A DNA stretch of 64,000 nucleotides, taken from contig FJUW01000024.1 of assembly GCA_900074885.1 (NCBI GenBank), forward strand, positions 186,001 through 250,000, in the 5' to 3' direction. How positions within the stretch are numbered: position 1 is the first letter of the stretch; each line of letters opens with the position of its first letter. The stretch comes from Rhynchosporium graminicola. Its lineage: Eukaryota > Ascomycota > Leotiomycetes > Helotiales > Ploettnerulaceae. Under the pieces are notes generated by a model that was given only the letters and a program-made list of their open reading frames with translations, had not been told where the DNA came from and did no database searches. A program made the translations under genes and the position numbers. Shown here one piece after another: positions 47,312 to 57,910 of this stretch.

Positions 47312-47820
47312 TTAATCCTCTCGGTAATCATTACGAAGTCTACCAATTGCCTCTCGTTCAGTCTTTAAACATTAGCAGATAGTAATAAGAAATAGGACTC
47401 CTCGACGGACCTCGGTCAGATCTCTCGGCGTGTAAAATTCGAATTCGTCTCTTGATGCATCCTGCTAGCGATTAGCGTCTATACAATGTAGCTGACCTCA
47501 GATTTACTTTCCAGCTCCTCTGTGAATTCCACGCCTGGGAATTTGCTATTCAGCCAGCCGCGTGACTTTGGCCAGTCTAATTAATATCGCTTGTAGTACT
47601 GCGCCTTCAAATTTTGCCGTGCTTTTTTCTTTTTGAGCCAGGTACGACCTTTGATGAGTGGAGGAGGTGGCTCATCGTCCTCGTCCGCGGAGGCTCTGCC
47701 CTGGCTAGGACCGGCTGTAGCGAGAGGCGCAGGTGATGATCGAGCCTTATGAGCGTTATCAGCGGGCTCAGAGGTATCTGAGGTGTCTCGGCCAAAGTTG
47801 TACCAGTGAGAGTGCGACAT
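47312..47820 (-). pseudogene. small charged-protein gene with in-frame stop
   Basis: The minus-strand ORF starts MSHSHWYNFGRDTSDTSEPA at 47820 and ends QNLKAQYYKRY before a TAA at 47583-47581. The same frame then continues as LDWPKSRGWLNSKFPGVEFT and ends exon 1 at 47497. Two further exons, 47461-47411 (DASRDEFEFYTPRDLTE) and 47362-47312 (TEREAIGRLRNDYRED), follow over short introns of 35 and 48 bp, and keep one phase to a final TAA. The stop would be a Gln codon (CAA) if one C to T change is reversed. The 35-bp intron is unusually short, so that junction is less certain. Function unknown; the middle is Lys-rich and probably nuclear or nucleic-acid binding at most. Confidence 0.5.
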
Positions 47821-48149
47821 TGAAAGGCATGTGAGATCGAATGCTCTGGGAGACAGGGCAGTAGGCCTATTCGTGTGATCTTATACTCCGTTCCTCGACG
47901 GCACAATACGAGGTTGAAGGAGAGGCTTCTATGATGAACCTGGGCGGGGTTCAGCCATTTATGTAAGAGTGGCTCGCGTGGGTTGGACGATTTCGTACAC
48001 CGAGATGAAGCGGCTCAACTGCTGAATGGTGCGGTACAGTATCACAAGCCAATGATAGGCAATTTTTTATCGAGTGCGCAGGAATGTTAAGGCAGAAACT
48101 GCCAGGGCCTGGTGAAGCTGTAGCACCTGTTTAGGACTCAAAACATGGG

Positions 48150-48950
48150 CATTAATTTGGTCATGAAACAATAGATTTGTAAACTGGAATGATTACCATG
48201 GCTTTGTTTGTCTTGTCAAGCAGAAAGACTGAAAAGCACAATTTGAAAGAAAACACAGACAGGATGAATTTGCATTGGAAAAACACACGCCGAAGAAAAC
48301 CCACTATATCCAGAAATATTCTGGGACACTGCAGGTAAGCAGGCAGCAGATGTCTCAGCAGATACCTCTCTTCATCCAGTTCACTCACCAGCTCATTCTC
48401 TGCCACTCTCGCTTTCTTGTACTCTCTGCCCGAACTTACAGTCCATTCATATTTCACGTCGACATCCTAATCGTAAATCGTAGAATGATCATTGTTAAAC
48501 GTATCTCCAGAATCGCACCTGTGGCAGAACCTCTACCATACAAAACCTCCAGACTCTCAACTATACGATACTTCAGCAGTCTCTACCGCATCTTACTCGG
48601 CTATTCTCCACTTTGACTAAGAGGTCTAGAAGAAGAAAATGCAAACAATTTTTGAGATACTTCTCCAATGACAGCAGCGACAAGAAGCTCCATATCTTGT
48701 TTATCTTACTAGAGGAGTTGCTGCAATTCGGGGTGCATTACTCTTTGAAATCTTGAGAGGTTACTTTTGTTACCAAAACTTGGCCTGCCTGTCGGCCCTC
48801 AGGTAGAACATTAACCCGCTCAAGTAATCTACAGAGCAAAAGTCGGTATCGAGCATCATCAAATAGAGGCAAGTCGACGGGAACGCAGCGAAAATGTTGA
48901 CTCATTGGCGCACGTATGGTTTCCAATTAGTGCCTATCGAAAATGTAAAG
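48150..48950 (-). pseudogene. decayed gene of unassigned family
   Basis: Minus-strand coding traces appear in sequence order but different frames. They include FRCVPVDLPLFDDARYRLLL near 48895, HPELQQLL near 48735, LLKYRIVESLEVLYGRGSAT near 48580-48530, TGAILEIRLTMIILRFTIRM near 48530-48475, and NELVSELDEERYLLRHLLPA near 48400. Stops and shifts separate them. Composition is strongly protein-like, but I cannot name the family or find an intact reading frame. Confidence 0.4.
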
Positions 48951-49117
48951 GCGCTAGGAAACTTTCGATTTGCTACAGCGCAATGTATACAATATAAGTA
49001 ATAAGGCTGACGGCCGATATAGAGCCGAGGGATCTTTAGTCCAACTCCCCACTAGTTCGATGATTTGATGAACCTCAATTCCAATTCAAGATCAGACACC
49101 ATCTTACAGAACACAAG
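48951..49117. promoter_or_regulatory. promoter region of the D-2-hydroxyglutarate dehydrogenase-type gene
   Basis: The 167 bp before the start codon contain an ATACAATATAAGTAATAAG AT-rich element near 48984-49003 that may act as a TATA-like site. This is a low-confidence reading. Confidence 0.3.
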
Positions 49118-50815
49118 ATGCCAAGCCGGATAAGAGTCAGCCTTGCTATCTGTAGAGCTCGAGTTAGTCTACCGCCGTTGGTTCGGCAACTGAGAGCTCT
49201 CCCGCAGAGTCGGTGGCAAAGTACAGCAACGACAGAAGAGACAGAAGGCATATCGAAAGGCTCCACAGGATCTTCGAAAACAATTAAATTCACCTCCGAA
49301 ACCTATCCCGAAATTAAGCGGAACTCGAAGTTTGCAGAGCTCACTCCAGGTCATGTCACATTCTTCAAAGAGTTACTAGGGAAAGACTCCGCGGTCATTG
49401 ATGGTGTTACAAAAGATGCGACCGAGGATATCGAGCCATTTAATGGAGACTGGATGCGGAAATATAGAGGACATACGAAACTGGTGCTGAAGCCTGGGTC
49501 CACAGAAGAAGTCAGCAGAGTGCTGAATTACTGCAATGATAATATGCTGGCTGTTGTACCGCAGGGTGGCAATTCGGGATTGGTTGGAGGATCTGTGCCA
49601 GTATTTGATGAGATTGTTATCAATATGAGTCGGATGAATCAGATAAGGTCGTTTGATGACGTTTCCGGAGCACTGGTTGTGGATGCTGGGTGTATTCTGG
49701 AAGTGACGGACAATTTCCTCGCGGAGAAAGGATATATCTTTCCTCTGGACTTGGGAGCTAAGGGATCTTGTCATATTGGAGGGAATGTCGCAACAAACGC
49801 GGGAGGTCTACGACTGCTGCGGTACGGAAGTCTCCATGGGAGCGTGTTGGGTATCGAAGCAGTACTTCCTGACGGAACTATTGTGGATGACCTCTCCAAG
49901 TTACGCAAGAATAACACTGGTTACGATCTCAAGCAATTGTTTATTGGAGGTGAAGGAACGATCGGTATTATCACTGGTGTATCCGTGATATGTCCTCAGC
50001 GCTCCAAGGCCATCAATGTTGCATTTTTCGGTCTTGAATCTTACGAAAAGGTCCAAGAAGCTTTCAAGGAAGCCAAAGGACAGCTCTCCGAGATCCTTTC
50101 CGCATTTGAGCTTATGGACGGGCAATCTCAGAGTCTTGTCCACACAGTCACCAAGAACAAGCGACCTCTAGAAGGAGAACACCCCTTCTACTGCTTGATT
50201 GAGACTAGCGGTTCAAATTCCGAACATGACACTGAGAAGCTGGAAAAGTTCCTTGAACACGTCATGGAAAATAAGATCGTGATAGATGGTGTAGTTGCGC
50301 AAGATGAAACGCAGGTAAGAGCGCTCTGGGGATGGAGAGAAGGTGTACCCGAGTGCCTGGGTCACTGGGGCGGTGTTTACAAGTACGACTTGTCGATACC
50401 CATCAACGAACTATATGCGCTAGTTGAAGAGACGAAAGAGAAAATCAAGCAGTCAGGCTTGATGGGTGACACTGATGAGCACCCAGTTGTGGGTGTTGTA
50501 GGATACGGTCATATGGGTGACTCTAATCTGCATCTCAATATTGCAGTACGACGATACGATAAACGAGTTGAGAAATTACTTGAACCGTTCGTGTATGAAT
50601 GGATTGCCAAGAGGAACGGCAGTATCAGTGCTGAGCATGGACTTGGACTGGCAAAGAAGAATTATATCGGGTACAGTCGGAGTGATACGATGATCAAGCT
50701 CATGAAGCAGATCAAGCAGCTGTACGATCCGGTAGGTTTGAAGACGCTATGCCATCCTAACATCTGCTAATAATGCCTGCAGAAAGGAATCATGAACCCC
50801 TACAAATACATATAA
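49118..50815 (+). CDS. mitochondrial FAD-linked D-2-hydroxyglutarate/D-lactate dehydrogenase
   Basis: Two exons (49118-50731 and 50783-50815, 51-bp intron) encode 548 aa. Retaining the intron would replace KGIMNPYKYI by an unrelated tail, so the spliced form is chosen. The N-terminal 40 residues are Arg/Ser/Leu-rich with no acidic residues until about position 40, a mitochondrial presequence. The FAD-binding PCMH domain shows VPQGGNSGLVGGSVPVFDEI and GGNVATNAGGLRLLRYGSLH. The C-terminal FAD-linked oxidase domain has the metal-site motif GYGHMGDSNLHLNI and the AEHGLGLAKK motif. This fits the yeast Dld2/Dld3 and human D2HGDH family, which oxidises D-2-hydroxyglutarate to 2-oxoglutarate; some members use D-lactate. 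Intact. Confidence 0.95.
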
Positions 50816-51545
50816 CGAGCCTCTTAGCTCTTGTACATAACACAAAAACACTTTAAATGTTGTACTCAGTATCTAAAGTACGGAAAGCCAACTCTGTGCG
50901 ACTTGGTTTTATCGTTCGAGTTGCCTTGAAAGAATTCTGGATAACTTGACAGTTTCAGTCACTGGCGTCTACAAAGCATGGTGGTGGCTAAGCCAGTCAC
51001 TTTTCGAAGATCGACCCCGTTATCTCAGTGATTCTCCCCACCCTTCTAAGGGCTGTCAAACAATATAGCGAGCGGTATAAACAATACAGAGAACTCCAAA
51101 GCACCTGTCATTATATTAGCAACATATCTGCGAAGGACATGGGTGGAGGTACAATACAAACCTAAGCTTAGGGGTGGTAAGATATGCACGCTATTCAACC
51201 GTCTGACAAACTGACGACTTATGATTGGTGCCGACGCCAGCTGAATTTCACATGCATGGATATGCACTGCTCAGCTTACCATTAACAGGCATCAGCAGTG
51301 AGTTTGGCTAGGTACAGATGATTTCTGAGCACTGCCGTGTTACTTGTGTGACTCGAGGATTAAGTGTGTACGACGCGACCATCATGAAAGTCACAGGGAA
51401 GGAGCTGACTGCATTATCCCAGCCTTCCTTCTACAGGAAGCCTTAAGTGTAGTTTATCCTCAATTTCGGTCAGTGACTGTATATATTCCTTTCTGTGATC
51501 ATCTCTAACTTGACGGATAGCATCTCCGGTGAAACCAAAACCAAA
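50816..51545. other. intergenic region
   Basis: Between the flavoenzyme and the peroxygenase genes. GTATATATTC near 51479 could be a TATA-like element. No gene seen. Confidence 0.5.
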
Positions 51546-52554
51546 ATGGCCACTCAAGCCCCCACCAGTCATCCACCCAACGACTGGACCAAATGGGAAG
51601 CAGCTGGAGAAGGAGATGGTATGATCTTATTTCATCTTCATTCAGAGGTTCCAATCATGATTTCATGGTCGAGAAAGTAACGTTGACACCAAACCCAGTT
51701 CGCTCACCCTGCCCAATGATCAATGCTCTCTCCAACCACAGTATCCTCCCGCACAACGGAAAAGACATCACCAAAGCCCAAATTGTCTCCGTCCTCACCA
51801 GCTCCATCAACCTCGACTCCAAAATCGCCAATGTCTTCGCCACCGGCGCTCTTACCACAAACCCGGATCACAGCGCTCATTCTTTCGATCTGGATCATCT
51901 CAAGAAACACGGCGTGATTGAACATGATGTCTCACTCTCGAGAAACGATGTTGCTTTTGGCGATAATCATTCTTTTGACAAGGGTGTTTGGGAGGGTGTG
52001 TTGAAGAGTTATGGGGAGAAGACGGAGACTGATTTCGTGAGCGTGAGTAAGGCGAGGTATGAGCGAGTTGTGGCGGCGAAGAAGGCACATGCGGATGCGG
52101 GAAAGGATTTTACGTATGGAATTAAGGAGTTTGTTTTGAGTGAGTTATGATGAGATGGCGAAAAGGAGTTTGAACTGACGTTCTGAGTGTTCAAGGCTAC
52201 GGCGAGTCTGCTTTGTTCCTAGGCATACTCGGAGATCCGAGAGATGGCAAGATTCCACTGAAGTATCTGAGAGTTCTATTCGGTAAGCAGACATCATCTT
52301 ACCTAGAGTATAGTAAAGTCCAGTCATTGTATGAGCTGACGGTTTATTTAGAAGAGGAGCGGCTACCATTTACAGAAGGTTGGAGACCGCTTGAGAAGCC
52401 ACTCACACAGACTCAGATGAACCACCTCATTTTCAGTCTAACCACAGCGAACGAGCATAAAGCTGCAGAGGCTGCAGAGGTGGGACTGGGAACTGTCAAT
52501 GCGGTCACTAGTGCAGTCACAAGTATTCTTCCTTCATTCTGCAATGTTATGTAG
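51546..52554 (+). CDS. heme-thiolate peroxygenase/chloroperoxidase-family protein
   Basis: Four exons (51546-51618, 51699-52139, 52196-52282, 52352-52554) encode 267 aa. The first splice forms VRSPCPMINALSNHSILPHN, containing the PCP motif whose Cys is the heme ligand. IEHDVSLSRND supplies the EHD-x-x-S motif (magnesium and heme-propionate side) of the short unspecific-peroxygenase group. GYGESALFLGILGD and EGWRPLEKP are further family blocks. Length fits the short UPO group (about 260 aa). No signal peptide is seen: the N-terminus is polar (MATQAPTSHPPNDW), so the enzyme is probably intracellular. Such enzymes use peroxide to oxygenate or halogenate organic substrates; in ascomycetes some act in toxin biosynthesis. 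Substrate unknown. Intact. Confidence 0.92.
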
Positions 52555-53057
52555 GAATTTACCTCCATGAATTACCTCTATACTACATTAATGGCCTTTA
52601 TCCTACGCAGAAGTCCCAATTCCGTCCTTTATTTAGCCTCTCCATATCAAGTTCCACGATCAATTCGCAGATAGGGGGAAGACAAAACTGTAGACCGAAC
52701 GACAAGTACTCCACACTCTCCGCGTTGTAAAGGAGACTGCCACAACTCTCCTCCCTCGTAACTCGGGAATGGGACAATCGGAGAAAGAAAATCACTGAAG
52801 AACTGCCCCATCAGACGATTCTGTGGAATCATTAGCAACCACTCCAAGTAATGAACAATGAATACTTAATTAAATACCTCTCGCAGCTAATGAAATCCAA
52901 TTTCACATGTCACTTCAGCTTCACTCCCTAGCAGTTCTTTCCATGCACCATCTTAAACCTCTCCACGTCGAGTGGCACTTCAGGTCTGGAAAGAGCTAGC
53001 TGAAGCACAAGACAAAGCATGGTAACAACTCACTCTGTAAAGCCCACAAACTCAAAC
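52555..53057. other. convergent intergenic region
   Basis: 3' flanks of the peroxygenase gene and the 2EXR-type gene. No gene is seen; short ORFs on the minus strand are unrecognised. Confidence 0.5.
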
Positions 53058-53886
53058 TCAACTCCCCTCAAGGCTCTTAAACAACTGAAACGTGTCATGG
53101 CTTTTCTCCCAAATGATCCTCAGGTGCAATTGCTTGTTGATTTTTCCACCACTCGTCAATAGAAGTCTCCTAAACTCGTGATCGTCTTCGACTTCCACAA
53201 GAACGATCTTGCGCAAGCCGGTAAATCCGGTCAGCCACTTTCCGCTCTTATCACCATGAACCAATTCCGAAAAAGCGCTGGAGTCGGCGGAGAGTGATAG
53301 AGAGGTGAGGTTGAAGCCTGGTTCTGGACCGTATTTTGTAAGGTTAAATACCTGTCTGGTTTCCTCGCGATCGTTCCACGCAGCGACGCAGTTTTTAACG
53401 GCCTTGCCTTTGAGATAGACGACGTCCTGCTTGGCATCGATGAAGACAAAACGGTTGCAGGAGTGAGACGGGGCTTAACGGTGGTAACTGATCCAAGGTT
53501 TGAGTATGGAATCATTTGATACCGTCTCGTAACAACGTCAAGGGACTCTTTGCAGACAGATCGGAGGACGATGAGAGGATCATTGGGTTCACCCCAGATG
53601 TTGTTATAAGTTATCATGCTTGTGATGCGGATTTTTCGAGGGTCGGGCAGAGCATGCTTCCACTGTTTAGTAAAACTAGTCAGCGAAAAAAGCCAAGGAG
53701 TGCATCATGTTTATAACGTACAATCATGGTGCGAATCACAGCAGGGAGCTTCGCAAACTTGGGGCATCCAACCACCTTCTCGATGATAGCCTGTCCTGCG
53801 GTCCCAAACTGGCTGTCTACAAGGCTAACAATCAGTGATCTGAGGTCGGGCAGACTGACGATACTGGTATTTCCAATGCTTGTCAT
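53058..53886 (-). pseudogene. 2EXR-type (F-box-like) protein gene with 1-nt frameshift
   Basis: Exon 1 (53886-53722) leads into exon 2 (from 53662) over a 59-bp intron; the splice makes PKFAKLPAVIRTMIWKHALP, matching the start of the fungal 2EXR domain (an F-box-like element). DPRKIRITSM, LIVLRSVCKESLDVVTRRYQ (the CKES motif) and PRLTPATV follow. Then the frame breaks near 53448 at a run of four T on the coding strand. One more T would continue as FVFIDAKQDVVYLKGKAV, a normal 2EXR segment, through to LFKSLEGS and a stop at 53058. Large families of such proteins occur in Leotiomycetes with no known function. The lesion is a homopolymer indel, so a base-calling error is as likely as real inactivation. 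Confidence 0.65.
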
Positions 53887-54336
53887 CCATCACATTAAAG
53901 AGATGTTGCGAGGCCGACTTCAAGTATTTTGCCAGATGGGCTGAAGTGTACCTGGTCTTGTCGTTCTGGTCCACCTCGGCACTGAGAGTAATGATATCAA
54001 GCAGGCCCAACAACGTGAGGTTGGGTGGCTGGCTGATACATGGCGAGCGAGTTTATTGATGAGAAAAACGCGGTTGAGAATTGATTGAATTTAGGGTCGG
54101 CCCCAAGGGCAGTGCCTGGAGGGAAGTCGTCATGCGACATTTTGATGCCAGTGGAATGGGTTGCTCCCATTGCGATCTGTTATGTGATCACCTGTGAGGT
54201 GATTCGTGTTTGGATGATTCGGGTGTCGAAAACTGAAAAAGGTTGTCGAAATTCGTGCTCGAGCCTTTGTGTAATAGATATCGAAGAGCAACGTTCAGAG
54301 GGAGAAAACACTAGCGGAGAAAGCGAATTATAGTAT

Positions 54337-54414
54337 TGAATTCACCTTTCAGCTGATTGATCAAAGGTGATTCCAGGCTGCAATAACAAGCTAGGTCTTA
54401 CAAAGGTGAATTCA
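54337..54414. repeat. 78-bp element with 13-bp perfect inverted ends
   Basis: TGAATTCACCTTT at 54337-54349 is matched by AAAGGTGAATTCA at 54402-54414. A third, shorter AAAGGTGA lies inside at 54363-54370. It could be a very short inverted-repeat element or a paired binding site upstream of the ATG at 54432. Confidence 0.65.
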
Positions 54415-54621
54415 GTGTCGAAAGTGTCAACATGGCTTCGCAACTGCCGAATAAGTCAGTCCTAGACCCCGAAACACTAAAGCTATACGGTTGTATCACT
54501 TCGATTTCATGCTTATTTCACCCCGGTGCTTCACTTGAAAATGTATACTAAACGCCCCACATCCGCAATGTGTTTCCCAATAGACTGCCTTACTACTTCG
54601 AAGTCTACTAGATATAAGATT

Positions 54622-54658
54622 CAATATGTATCTTGCGCTATCCGCAAGATACATATTG
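54622..54658. repeat. perfect 16-bp hairpin with 5-nt loop
   Basis: CAATATGTATCTTGCG at 54622-54637 is followed by CTATC and then the exact reverse complement at 54643-54658. The arms are perfect. No T-run or coding context explains it. Confidence 0.85.
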
Positions 54659-55678
54659 CATACGTTGGCAAGAGCAACGTTCTGACACTAATCAGTGCTT
54701 CTTATGAACTTGCAAAGCTGGACATAATGCATCACACATATCCCGAAACTGTAAGATAAACCACACCCGAGGACATTTTGTCAGCAGATCCAAAGATAAC
54801 AAAAGAACAAAAAGATAGAGCATTAATAATAAAATAATCTCAGAAACCTCAGCCAAAGAGCCCGTCAAAAATCCACATACGCAACGACCATCATAAGCCG
54901 AAGCCCAGTCAGACCGCTGCGTACGTAAATTTCGAGCTCAAAGGGGTACCATCATCGATTGTATGAGGACTTGAACCAAGCTCGCGGACAATTGAGCCGC
55001 CGACTAGCTCTTTCTGCCTCGAAAGCCGGCCTTTTGATGCCAAATGATACTACAAATTTATTGACAACTACCGGCCGAAGCCTGAGCGATGGTTTGGGGA
55101 TAGAAATGGAGAAGAAGAGGGTCAGACAAGTTCAAATTTGACATTTCATATGGGTACCTTAGTGTGCTTGCGCCACCATTGGGCTAAAATAGTTTTGCCG
55201 GATGGTTTATCTTCTGAGATGTTTGTCACGTGTAGGTAGTGTTACCTCGGATGCTTCTTTGCGGAAGCACTTGGATGACGGAGGGATTCTTTTATTATAG
55301 GAAAGGGTTGAGATTGGACAAGAGCTTATCATATGCGTCCGAGGGAAAGTACGAGGCCAAAATTCCGTTTTACACGTAAAGCTCGAGGTCCTACCAAGTT
55401 TACCTATGCCTCCCAATCTGATCTGAACCCATGTATGTCTGGTTTAAATAGGCACAATAACAGCAAATGATACTCCGGTAGTATGGATAATTATAGTTGC
55501 CAATTTATCACAAATATGTGGTTGAACATATTCTGTCGGACACGAACCAGTCCCAACATCAAGGCTTGCACAGAAAGTGCGTGTGAAAATGAATGCAGAG
55601 GGTAAGCGTCCAGCCAGGACAATTTCGATACTGTTCTCCAATGAGACTCCGGTCCTCTACCCTGTTATACATTTATTC

Positions 55679-57210
55679 TTATCCCGAGCTCATGATCGAC
55701 GGAACTCCACTCGTGCTCCTCCCGATAGACCCAAAGTCTCTGCTCCCATCCGAAAGTGCCACAGTAACAGCAGCTTTCTTGACAGCTTCTTCATCCTCGA
55801 TCCTACCCAGCCAACTTTCCACACTCGCGCCTTTTGTGAGATCCTGCCAGTCATTTTCTTGGAAGGCGTCGTCCCGCTTACGAACCGCATAAGCAAAAGT
55901 CCCTCGACTCAGCCTTTTCGCATTAATCGTTTTTAACTTTACCTCCTCTAATCCAGTCTTCACTCGAGTCGTGATTGCTTTCTTGAGATGTGGTATAAAA
56001 GCGGATTTTTGAGACTGCATGGACTGCCGTCTGGACCTGACTCTTTTGGTCTCAATAGACTCGGGTCGATCACGAGGTTCTGCTGTAGTGCTGATGAGGC
56101 TGGAAAGTAGATGGGGGAAGAACTTGGTGATAAGGGGTTTAAGACAGGGTGCTGAGGCACATAAGAGTGCCGTGCTGACTTCGATCGATACCCAAGTGGT
56201 AATGCTACCTACTTGCCCTGTGAGAACCCTATGTTAGCCGGAGACGAGAGAGGTATCTTAAGAAAGAGGAGCTTACAGGAGAGATCATCACTATCATTGA
56301 ATCTGATTATCGATAATAACCTTAATATACTAGCAATGATGACGAGGAAGCCTAAGCAGACAACGGAACAAGCACAGACTTTCTGGCGACCAGGTATCTC
56401 TAAGATAACTGCGATCTTGTGTTAGAAATATTTTGCTCAAGCAATAATCATGAAAATGAACAAATACCTACAGATTTTGGGGACAACAAAACCCATGAGC
56501 GCTACGTCACCGATGATATTGATGACTGTGCTTCCAATGTAGATTGGACGAGCTGGGAGGCAATTCCTGGCTCCCAGAGTCCATGCTCCAGATACTGGTC
56601 TATAGGAAAAGACGATGATGAATTCTACAGTCAGGGCCGCCACCAATATGAAAGCTGAAAGGGCGTAGAGGATCCTCTTGCTCTGTTTGTCCTCAAAGAT
56701 CCGTAGGTAGAAAGAACAAATGCCCAGCTTCGTAGTACAAAGAACAAATTGGTACACGATGCGATTTGCAAATGCTAGCTTCTTTGTAGCTATCAAATTT
56801 GCGTCGCTCAGAAATTGTTGGTGGTGGCTAGCGCCATAGACAACGGGAAGACATAAGATTACTGCAAACCCAAGACTTATTACCTGTACCTAGTCAGTTC
56901 TGGTCGAAGTGATCTGTGAGAACCCAAGGGTCCTTGCCCATGCTATAGCTATCAGCGAATCATCCAAACTCCATCTACTGGAAAGACATCTTCTTGAGTA
57001 AATTCTTGCAATGACAAAGAAAGAAGAGATGACTGTCGGAACAATAGTTCCTGCTAGAATAGTTGACGCTCTCGATTCAGATTGATTTATAGGAGTCTGC
57101 TTGAAGATCAGCCATGTCCGATCCCAATTGATGTTTGACTCGCGAGCAGCTCCAGTTATCATCATGATCATCATCTTCTCAAGAGATTGGGGCCAACTCA
57201 CAGATGCCAT
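55679..57210 (-). CDS. fungal rhodopsin-domain integral membrane protein
   Basis: Four exons on the minus strand (57210-56938, 56883-56472, 56408-56277, 56217-55679) encode 451 aa. The first intron appears to be GC-AG (donor GCAAGG at 56937); the others are GT-AG. Spans include ILAGTIVPTVISSFFVIARI, VISLGFAVILCLPVVYGA, LYALSAFILVAALTVEFIIV, IYIGSTVINIIGDVALMGFV and CACSVVCLGFLVIIASILRL. The family landmarks RWSLDDSLI, CSFYLRIF, SGAW and SWQVGSITTWVSIEVSTALL are present. A long basic/acidic cytoplasmic tail follows. Proteins of this kind are widespread in Pezizomycotina; a few affect virulence or sensing. It is intact, unlike its relative at 24154-25806. Its neighbour upstream on the same strand is the transcription factor. 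Confidence 0.88.
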
Positions 57211-57910
57211 AGCAGTAAAACTGCCCCAGGTTTTAATTTCATTCGGAAGAAGAGAAAGTCATTTCATGGAGAAACCTGGAGAAGTCACCTTCGTGGCAGG
57301 ACTCATTTTGGGACGAGGGTTGCACGGCCTTGGTACTACTTATAGCCCGCTGGGACATGTTTCATTGCAGAAAATGACCAATGAGAAGCGATGACAACTA
57401 CTTGGAAACTTTCAGAAGCTGTGATGACTGTTTCAAAGGCCGCTTGGCAGGTAAAGTCGCAATATTCCCATTTCTTGATGGACACCTTGATACGACTAGA
57501 TGATTCGACCGCTTGACGGCATTGACCCAGCTGCTCTCCGCCAAGATCCACAAACTCCCAAGATCTACCGGACCATGCCGCATACATAGAATACAGGGCT
57601 TGGCTGAAGAAACTCTATTTCTCAGAACGATCAAGTTGTAGGTCTTATCTCAGACATGGCTTGGCGAATCTATGGGAGCAGCATCTTACACAGGCATAAT
57701 GTGACCTTCGACTTTGCCCAAATTACTTTTGTTATTTCCGAAAAAATTATATTGAGCATATTCAATGCTCCGCAGGATCTCATCACAATGCGTTCTTGCT
57801 GATAGAGCCTTGAATGAGATTTGGACAAGTGAAGCCTGTATCTTATATATTTGTCGAGGCGACAGTCGTTTGTTGTGGTCTTGGGTAGACAGCAGTTGCC
57901 TGCAGATTGC
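57211..57910. other. intergenic region
   Basis: About 700 bp between the transcription-factor stop and the rhodopsin-domain start, both on the minus strand. ORFs on the minus strand at 57336-57634 are unrecognised. Confidence 0.5.

Larger units (their letters stand above)
53887..55678. other. gene-poor region with two inverted repeats
   Basis: No convincing gene. A short ORF starting MASQLPNKSVLDPETLKLYG at 54432 directly follows an inverted repeat, and could be a gene fragment. ORFs at 54526-54759 and 54959-55141 are unrecognised. Confidence 0.45.
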
